Shown: one piece after another, positions 58,758 through 64,000 of the stretch
Layout of the letters: the number at the start of each line of letters is the position of its first letter
Position numbering within the stretch: position 1 is the stretch's first letter
From: Clostridia bacterium
GTDB lineage: Bacteria > Bacillota > Clostridia > Oscillospirales > Acutalibacteraceae
NCBI GenBank assembly: GCA_017625095.1
Contig: JAGALQ010000044.1
Location: forward strand, 1-64,000
Length of the DNA stretch: 64,000 bases
Direction of reading: 5' to 3'
Program-made: the position numbers and the translations under genes
The notes under the pieces: model-generated
Seen by the model: the letters and a program-made list of their open reading frames with translations, nothing else
Database searches by the model: none
Told to the model about the DNA's origin: nothing

Positions 58758-59690
58758 ATGGGTATTTTTTCTAAAATCAGTAAAGGCCTTCAGAAGACAA
58801 GAATTTCAATGGCAGGTGCTATTGATAATGTTCTTTACGGCGTTAACGAAATAACCGACGAGATGTTTGATGACCTCGAAGAAATCCTCGTAATGGGTGA
58901 TGTCGGTGTCACAACTGCAACGGAGATTATCGACAGACTTCGCGCCAAGGTTGCAAAGGATAACCTTCGCAACGGTCAGCAGGTAAGAAAGGCAATCAAA
59001 GAGATTGTTGCAGAGCTTCTTGACGGCGGCGAGCAGATGGAAATGATCACAATGCCGTCAATCGTTCTGGTCATCGGTGTCAACGGTGTAGGTAAAACAA
59101 CCACAATCGGCAAGATGGCAGCTATGTACAAGGCTCAGGGCAAGAAGGTTATCCTCGGCGCAGCCGATACTTTCCGTGCTGCTGCTATTGATCAGCTTCA
59201 GATCTGGGCTGAAAGAGCAGGTGTCGATATCATCAAGCATAAGGAGGGTGCAGACCCTGCCGCTGTTGTTTTCGATACAATCAATGCAGGTAAGGCAAGA
59301 AATGCCGATATTATCATTATTGATACCGCAGGCAGACTTCACAACAAAAAGAATCTTATGGATGAGCTTGCCAAGATTTACCGTGTTATTGACCGTGAGC
59401 TTCCCTGGTCCGACCGTGAGAGCCTTCTTGTGCTCGATGCTACAACGGGTCAGAATGCCGTCAATCAGGCAAGAGAGTTCAAGAATGTTGCCGAAATTAC
59501 GGGCATTGTTCTCACAAAGCTTGACGGCACTGCAAGAGGCGGTGTTGTCCTCGCAATCAAGCACGATCTCAACGTTCCCGTTAAGTTTGTCGGCGTAGGC
59601 GAGCAGATGGATGACCTTCAGCCGTTCAGCCCCGCAGCGTTTGCAGAGGGTCTGTTTGACGTAGCTGAAGATCCGGAAGAGGAAGAATAA
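58758..59690 (+). CDS. ftsY: Signal recognition particle receptor FtsY
   Basis: SRP receptor GTPase of 310 residues that brings ribosome-nascent chains to the membrane. It has the NG core only: a helical N domain, G1 GVNGVGKTTTIGKMA (about 104-118), ADTFRAAAIDQL, DTAGR, and the TKLDGTARGG motif with GVGEQMDDLQPF. The acidic A domain of E. coli is absent, as in most Firmicutes. rdgB starts at the next base after the stop codon. Confidence 0.95.
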   Translation: MGIFSKISKGLQKTRISMAGAIDNVLYGVNEITDEMFDDLEEILVMGDVGVTTATEIIDRLRAKVAKDNLRNGQQVRKAIKEIVAELLDGGEQMEMITMPSIVLVIGVNGVGKTTTIGKMAAMYKAQGKKVILGAADTFRAAAIDQLQIWAERAGVDIIKHKEGADPAAVVFDTINAGKARNADIIIIDTAGRLHNKKNLMDELAKIYRVIDRELPWSDRESLLVLDATTGQNAVNQAREFKNVAEITGIVLTKLDGTARGGVVLAIKHDLNVPVKFVGVGEQMDDLQPFSPAAFAEGLFDVAEDPEEEE

Positions 59691-60278
59691 ATGAAGTATA
59701 TAATTGCTACTCACAATATGAAAAAACGCAACGAGCTGGCCCGTATTCTCGAGCCTCTCGGTGTTGAAGTGCTCACTGCCGAGCAGGCAGGTGTTGAGCT
59801 GACTGACGTAGAGGAAACGGGAACAACGTTCGAAGAGAACGCCCGTCTCAAGAGTCAGAGCGGCTGTAAGGAGAGCGGTATGCCCTGCATCGGTGACGAT
59901 TCGGGACTTATGGTCGATGCTCTTGACGGTGCGCCCGGTGTCTATTCTGCACGCTATGCAGGTGACCACGGTAACGATCCTGCAAATATCGCTCTGCTCC
60001 TCGAAAACCTCAAGGATGTGCCTGACGAGAAACGTACCGCACGCTTTTGGTGCACGGTTTGCTGCACATATCCCGACGGTAAGGAGATTGTTGTCAACGG
60101 CAGCTGCGAGGGTAAGATCGGCTATGCTCCCAAGGGTGACGGCGGCTTCGGTTACGATCCCGTTTTTATGGTAGGCGATAAGAGCTTTGCTGAGCTTTCA
60201 GCTGAAGAAAAAGATGAAATCAGCCACAGAGGCAATGCGCTCAAAGCACTTGCTGAAGTTCTGGCTAAAAACAGTTAA
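59691..60278 (+). CDS. rdgB: XTP/dITP diphosphatase
   Basis: Removes non-canonical purine nucleotides (XTP, ITP) from the pool. 195 residues, normal. Motifs: ATHNMKKRNEL at the start, ETGTTFEENARLKS, GDDSGLMVDAL, and PKGDGGFGYDPVFM with the following SFAELS and NKISHR-like EISHRGNAL block. Directly adjacent to ftsY on the same strand. Confidence 0.95.
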   Translation: MKYIIATHNMKKRNELARILEPLGVEVLTAEQAGVELTDVEETGTTFEENARLKSQSGCKESGMPCIGDDSGLMVDALDGAPGVYSARYAGDHGNDPANIALLLENLKDVPDEKRTARFWCTVCCTYPDGKEIVVNGSCEGKIGYAPKGDGGFGYDPVFMVGDKSFAELSAEEKDEISHRGNALKALAEVLAKNS

Positions 60279-60290
60279 GGATTGAATAAA

Positions 60291-60680
60291 ATGACAGGTA
60301 AAGAAAGAGCTGCGTTCCGTGCGCAGGCAAATACACTTGAGCCTCTTTTTCAGCTCGGTAAGGGCGGTATGTCCGATGCGGTTATCAAGCAGACGGATGA
60401 TGCGCTGCGTGCAAGAGAGCTTATAAAGGTCAAGGTTCTGCTCGAGTCAAGTCCGATTACCCCCAGACAGGCAGCGGATGAGCTTGCAGCCGCAACTGGT
60501 GCAGACGTTATTCAGGTTATCGGCGGAGTTATTGTGCTCTACCGTTACAGCCCCGAGCTTCACGGTGAAAAGAAGCAGGGTGAGCCCAAGAAGCGTCCTG
60601 CAACCAAAAAAGAGGCTAAAAAGCAGGGCTACAAGGTTCACTTTGTCCGTAAGAGTAGACGCACAACAAAAGAAAAATGA
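60291..60680 (+). CDS. yhbY: YhbY-type CRM RNA-binding protein
   Basis: 129 residues. Residues 1-95 are the CRM domain found in ribosome-assembly proteins (ERAAFRAQANTLEPLFQLGKGGMSD, then ELIKVKVL, then GADVIQVIGGVIVLYR). The C-terminal 30 residues are rich in Lys and Arg and probably bind RNA. The start is the ATG at 60291; a TTG nine bases earlier is possible. Overlaps nadD by four bases. Confidence 0.9.
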   Translation: MTGKERAAFRAQANTLEPLFQLGKGGMSDAVIKQTDDALRARELIKVKVLLESSPITPRQAADELAAATGADVIQVIGGVIVLYRYSPELHGEKKQGEPKKRPATKKEAKKQGYKVHFVRKSRRTTKEK

Positions 60681-61261
60681 GCAGACTTGGTATTTTCGGC
60701 GGCACATTCAATCCGCCTCATATCGGTCATACAAGGCTTGCCGAGCATTTTGTCAATGAACTTTCGCTCGACAGGCTTCTTGTTATTCCGACGGCTGAGC
60801 CACCTCATAAGCTCAGCACCGACCTTGCGAGCGGTGAAGACAGAATGAATATGTGTATGCTCGCTTTCCCCGATGCACTCGTCAGCACGATTGAGCTTGC
60901 ACGCGGCGGCAAGAGTTACACTTTTGATACTCTTACCGAGATATGTGCACAGTACCCGTATGATGAGCTGTTTTTTATTGTCGGGTCAGATATGCTCCTC
61001 AGCTTTGACAGATGGTATAAGCACGAGGAAATTCTCGATATGGTAACGCTTTGTGCCGCGGACAGGCAGGAGGATTCACTCCTGAAAAAGCATGGTGTAC
61101 CGGAATTTTTTGAAGGTAAGCGTCTGCATATTTCAAAGCTTGCTCCGTTTGAGGTGAGTTCTACTCAGATCAGGGAGCTTATCAAAAATAACGAGAGCAC
61201 CGACGGTTGGTTAGATCCTGCCGTGCGTGCCTATATTGACGAAAGGGGACTTTACAGATGA
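60677..61261 (+). CDS. nadD: Nicotinate-nucleotide adenylyltransferase
   Basis: Makes nicotinic acid adenine dinucleotide from NaMN and ATP; 194 residues. Nucleotidyltransferase motifs are FGGTFNPPHIGHTRLAE (about 6-22) and SSTQIRELI near the C-terminus, with the usual FIVGSDML between. yhbY-nadD-yqeK is the same gene order as in Bacillus. Confidence 0.95.
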   Translation: MSRLGIFGGTFNPPHIGHTRLAEHFVNELSLDRLLVIPTAEPPHKLSTDLASGEDRMNMCMLAFPDALVSTIELARGGKSYTFDTLTEICAQYPYDELFFIVGSDMLLSFDRWYKHEEILDMVTLCAADRQEDSLLKKHGVPEFFEGKRLHISKLAPFEVSSTQIRELIKNNESTDGWLDPAVRAYIDERGLYR

Positions 61262-61824
61262 AACGTATCGAAGAATACAAAGAGCTGTTAAAAAGCCGCC
61301 TTTCCGAATACCGTTATCACCATTCGCTCTGTGTTGCGGAAAGTGCCGTTGAGCTTGCAAAGCGCTACGGTGCGGATGAAGAAAAAGCGCTTGTTGCAGG
61401 TCTGCTTCACGACATTACTAAAGAAGCAGGCAAGGATGAGCACTTTGAGCTTTTTGAGCTTGGTAAGCTTGAGCTGACATCGCTTGAGCGTGTCAACCAT
61501 AAGCTGTGGCACGCAATGAGCGGCGCGGTATATATCAAGGAAAAGCTGAATATAACTGATGAAGAGATACTTGACGCTGTGCGTTATCACACAACTGCAC
61601 GCGCAGGTATGTCGCTTCTCGAAAAGGTCATATATATTGCCGATTTTATTTCGGCAGACAGAGTTTACGATGATGTTGACGTTGTGCGTGAGCTTGCCGA
61701 AAAAAGCATTGAAGAAACAATGCTCTACACTCAGCGTTACAGCATAAACGAGCTGGTTTTCAAGGGTGCCTGCATTCATCCTGACAGCGTAGCGTGCTAT
61801 AACGAAATCGTACTCAATAAATAA
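61258..61824 (+). CDS. yqeK: HD-domain hydrolase YqeK
   Basis: 188 residues, HD-type metal phosphohydrolase. Motifs: HHSLCVAESA, GLLHDITKEAG (the HD pair), VNHKLWHAMSG and RYHTTARAGMS, followed by IYIADFIS. Recent work on the family describes YqeK as a symmetric Ap4A hydrolase. Its ATG overlaps the nadD stop by four bases. Confidence 0.92.
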   Translation: MKRIEEYKELLKSRLSEYRYHHSLCVAESAVELAKRYGADEEKALVAGLLHDITKEAGKDEHFELFELGKLELTSLERVNHKLWHAMSGAVYIKEKLNITDEEILDAVRYHTTARAGMSLLEKVIYIADFISADRVYDDVDVVRELAEKSIEETMLYTQRYSINELVFKGACIHPDSVACYNEIVLNK

Positions 61825-61839
61825 AAATGGAGTGGTAAT

Positions 61840-62340
61840 ATGTCTTTCAAAGAAATTAATATCCGTGATATAAAGCAGTCGGCAGTCAAGCTGATTAATG
61901 ATGATTGGGCGCTTGTCACTGCAGCTGCAGACGGTGCTGTCAACTCTATGACCGTCAGCTGGGGCGGTATGGGCGAAATCTGGGGTAAGGATGTTGTTTT
62001 CATTTTCATCCGTCCGCAGAGATACACCTATGAGCTGCTCGAAAAAACTGATGTTTTTTCAATGAACTTCTTTGACGGTGAATATAAGAAAGAGCTTACC
62101 TATTTCGGCCGCAACAGCGGCAGGGACGGCGACAAATACGAGGCAACAGGCTTCACAACAGTTACACTCGACGGTGTTGAGTGCGTTGAGCAGGCAAAGG
62201 TCAATCTCGTCTGCAAAAAGCTCGCTTTTCAGGATATTGACCCCAAGGGCTTCCTTGATGAAAGTATAGAAGGCAACTACAACGGCGACTACCACCGTGT
62301 ATATATCGGTGAAATAGTAAAAACTTATATCTCCGAATAA
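61840..62340 (+). CDS. Flavin reductase-like protein
   Basis: 166 residues of the flavin reductase-like (FMN-binding split barrel) family. Indicative segments: NSMTVSWGGMGEIWGKDVVFIFIRPQRYTYELLEK, DVFSMNFF and a C-terminal YIGEIVKTYI. It would bind FMN and reduce flavin or a partner. The substrate is unknown. Closes the housekeeping block with a strong terminator. Confidence 0.8.
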   Translation: MSFKEINIRDIKQSAVKLINDDWALVTAAADGAVNSMTVSWGGMGEIWGKDVVFIFIRPQRYTYELLEKTDVFSMNFFDGEYKKELTYFGRNSGRDGDKYEATGFTTVTLDGVECVEQAKVNLVCKKLAFQDIDPKGFLDESIEGNYNGDYHRVYIGEIVKTYISE

Positions 62341-62345
62341 AAATC

Positions 62346-62380
62346 AAAATCCGCTGTCACCTGACAGCGGATTTTTTATA
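62346..62380. terminator. Bidirectional terminator
   Basis: AAAATCCGCTGTCA pairs with TGACAGCGGATTTT (13-14 bp), followed by more T on the plus strand. It serves the flavin-reductase gene and overlaps the end of the convergent araC-type gene. Confidence 0.9.
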
Positions 62381-63242
62381 TGAAGTTTACCTTAACAGAG
62401 TGTGCATATTCGCGTGGTGTCATTCCGGTGGTTCTTCGGAATGTGGATGAAAAATACTGCGGCGAACTGAACGACAGATGCTCTGATATTTCGGTGAAAT
62501 TCATCTCGTTTTCTCTGATTAGCTGTTTGGCACGGTCTATTTTCAAACGCTGGAAATGCTCCATTATTCCGCAGTTAAGGCTGCTTTGAAACAGTCTTTT
62601 AATAACCGATGCCGATACGTTGAACTGTCGCCTTATATCGTCAAATTTCAGCGGCTTATCAACATTGGCTTCAAGGTATTCGCATATTTCAATCAGCAGC
62701 TTGTTGTGTTCGTTTTTTTGCTGCTCTTTGCTTGGCTTGTTACCTCTTATCAGGTTTATCAGCAGCATTTGAAGGCACAGCTCGATTATCTGCTCGCCTG
62801 CAAATTTTCCGCTTCCGCTTTTTTCCATTTTTGTTGTGTAGGGTGAACCGAGAGGATTAGAAAAAACTTCAGCAGCTTCACTTATTATAAGTCCCATCAG
62901 CTTTTTTTCATCAGAGCTGCAGCTTAGTATCTTGCCCGCAATGTCAAAAAGCTCCTTACACTCACAGTCAAATGATATTACAACAGAGTTTGCCGCGCTT
63001 GTGCCGTCACAGCGTATGCTGTGAAATTCATTGGGCTGATGTATAAACATCTGTCCTGCTTTAAGTGTCATTTCTGTTGCTCCGGCGGTGATTACAACGT
63101 TCTTTTTGTCCGCGTAAACAATCTCCCAGAAATCGTGAAATTCACCGGAATAGTTGAAATCTTTTGTGTATTCAAAATAGTGTACGGTGTATATTCCGTC
63201 TATCTTCAGCGGTGTGTCAAGCCTTGTTTTTTCATAACCCAT
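62376..63242 (-). CDS. AraC-family transcriptional regulator
   Basis: 288 residues. Residues 1-110 form a cupin-type ligand-binding domain (EFHDFWEIVYADKK ... GQMFIHQPNEFHSI). Residues ~185-285 form the double helix-turn-helix (DDIRRQFNVSASVIKRLFQSSLNCGIMEHFQRLKIDRAKQLI ... ISEHLSFSSPQYFSSTFRRTTGMTPREY). Regulators of this form usually respond to sugars. It is transcribed away from the phosphohexomutase gene, so that gene and its own promoter are its most likely targets. Confidence 0.9.
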   Translation of the reverse strand: MGYEKTRLDTPLKIDGIYTVHYFEYTKDFNYSGEFHDFWEIVYADKKNVVITAGATEMTLKAGQMFIHQPNEFHSIRCDGTSAANSVVISFDCECKELFDIAGKILSCSSDEKKLMGLIISEAAEVFSNPLGSPYTTKMEKSGSGKFAGEQIIELCLQMLLINLIRGNKPSKEQQKNEHNKLLIEICEYLEANVDKPLKFDDIRRQFNVSASVIKRLFQSSLNCGIMEHFQRLKIDRAKQLIRENEMNFTEISEHLSFSSPQYFSSTFRRTTGMTPREYAHSVKVNFI

Positions 63243-63328
63243 TTTCTTTCACCTCGTGCCTGATTACCATTATAAATGTATATGCTTATAATATCAAGCA
63301 AAAATGAGCCAAAATCATAAAAATACAG

Positions 63329-63352
63329 ACCATATTCGTATTTTAATATGGT
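63329..63352. promoter_or_regulatory. Inverted repeat in the araC/phosphohexomutase gap
   Basis: ACCATATT and AATATGGT form an 8-bp perfect inverted repeat with an 8-base spacer. It precedes a TAAAAT -10-like box of the mutase gene and lies between two divergent genes, so it could be an operator. Confidence 0.4.
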
Positions 63353-63404
63353 TTGTGTGTGCTAAAATGATAAGCAGAGAAAGCTTTAAGGAGGCAGATC
63401 TGTT

Positions 63405-64000
63405 ATGATTAAATTCGGTACAGGCGGATGGAGAGCCGTAATCGGTTCTGACTTTATTGAATCAAACATAAGACGTGTTGCTGCAGGTGTTCTTGCGCTT
63501 GCACGCAAGGAGAATAAAACAGAAACTCCGATTATTATCGGATATGACCGTCGCTTCCTTTCTGTCGATGCGGCAAAGTGGGTTGCCGAGGTGCTGGCTG
63601 AGGGCGGCATTGAGGTCTGGTTTCTCAACCGTTCAGCACCGACGCCTCTTGTTATGCACACCGTTAAGGATAAAGGACTGCACTACGGAATTGAGATTAC
63701 TGCAAGCCATAACCCCGCAAACTACAACGGAATAAAGCTTTTCACCGATGAGGGCAGGGATGCCGACGTTGAAACAACTTCATTGCTCGAAGAGCTTATA
63801 GAAGAGATTGACGCGGTCGAATACTGCGATTTTGATACAGCGGTGAATGACGGCAAGATTATTTATCTTCGCAATCCCTTTAATAAGTTTATTGATGATA
63901 TCATTGATCTTATTGATGTGAACGCCATACGCGAACGAGGTCCGCGTGTCCTTTTTGATACAATGCACGGTTCAGGTACATATCCGCTGCAGGTTATTCT
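63405..64000 (+). CDS. Phosphoglucomutase/phosphomannomutase (partial, runs off the window)
   Basis: The first 198 codons of an alpha-D-phosphohexomutase; the window ends before the stop codon. The ATG at 63405 follows AAGGAGG. It starts KFGTGGWRAVIG, has GYDRRFLS, PTPLVMHT, and the active-site phosphoserine loop TASHNPANYNGIKLF. The metal-binding loop should lie beyond the edge. It interconverts hexose-1-phosphate and hexose-6-phosphate. Confidence 0.92.
   Translation, partial: MIKFGTGGWRAVIGSDFIESNIRRVAAGVLALARKENKTETPIIIGYDRRFLSVDAAKWVAEVLAEGGIEVWFLNRSAPTPLVMHTVKDKGLHYGIEITASHNPANYNGIKLFTDEGRDADVETTSLLEELIEEIDAVEYCDFDTAVNDGKIIYLRNPFNKFIDDIIDLIDVNAIRERGPRVLFDTMHGSGTYPLQVI

Noticed and set aside
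59058..59969. 303-codon open frame on the minus strand
   Set aside because: Antisense to ftsY and rdgB; no family pattern.

Overview
The window is a chromosomal segment of a low-to-mid GC Clostridia (Bacillota), most like the gut Ruminococcaceae/Oscillospiraceae. The evidence is a BofA/YaaL pair, a DivIVA-like coiled-coil protein, Clostridia-type genes (AlsT, ABC-F, methylglyoxal synthase, MinD), strong GGAGG ribosome sites, canonical TTGACA/TATAAT promoters, many glycoside hydrolases and dispersed palindromic repeats. Taxonomy is inferred from gene content only.

Layout. 1-3.7 kb: dispersed repeats, a cation/proton antiporter, then an AT-rich patch with an XRE regulator and three small unknown genes, ending at tRNA-Arg(ACG). 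3.8-6.7 kb (minus): thiN, trmB, a DivIVA-like gene and a dihydrodipicolinate-synthase-family gene. 6.8-13.6 kb (minus): a compact, collinear phage head and DNA-packaging cassette (terS, terL, portal, protease/scaffold, decoration protein, HK97 capsid, two connector proteins and a chimeric last gene) with no tail, lysis, replication or integration genes. 13.8-22 kb: MscS channel, an unknown membrane protein, a secreted lipase-like hydrolase, an MBOAT/DHHW O-acyltransferase pair and a GH43-like protein. 22-30.4 kb: glmS, a degenerate M14 peptidase, an abundant-looking secreted acidic protein, a lipoprotein, tRNA-Arg(CCT), a cyclase and a xylulokinase-type kinase.

30.6-39.8 kb: cysK, then a convergent operon encoding the shikimate pathway plus phenylalanine and tyrosine branch enzymes (aroF-tyrA-aroB-aroA-aroC-pheA-aroE/aroK fusion-aroQ). 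It is preceded by a perfect promoter, a 22-residue leader peptide with eight consecutive Phe/Tyr codons and a strong attenuator hairpin. 39.9-49.5 kb: PHP phosphatase, uridine-kinase-like protein, GH95, bofA/yaaL, manA, ABC-F and GH78. 49.5-54.1 kb: a lysine riboswitch controlling an NhaC-type transporter with a zinc-ribbon insertion, an AlsT symporter and a CE15-like esterase. 54.3-62.3 kb: housekeeping genes minD, mgsA, hisS, aspS, ftsY, rdgB, yhbY, nadD, yqeK and a flavin reductase. The window ends with an AraC regulator and the start of a phosphohexomutase.

The observations most worth a second look are the tailless capsid cassette (with two apparently lost ATG starts), the Phe/Tyr leader-peptide attenuator, two intergenic arrays of mini-hairpins separated by a constant linker, the riboswitch-controlled zinc-ribbon NhaC, and the active-site-less M14 protein.
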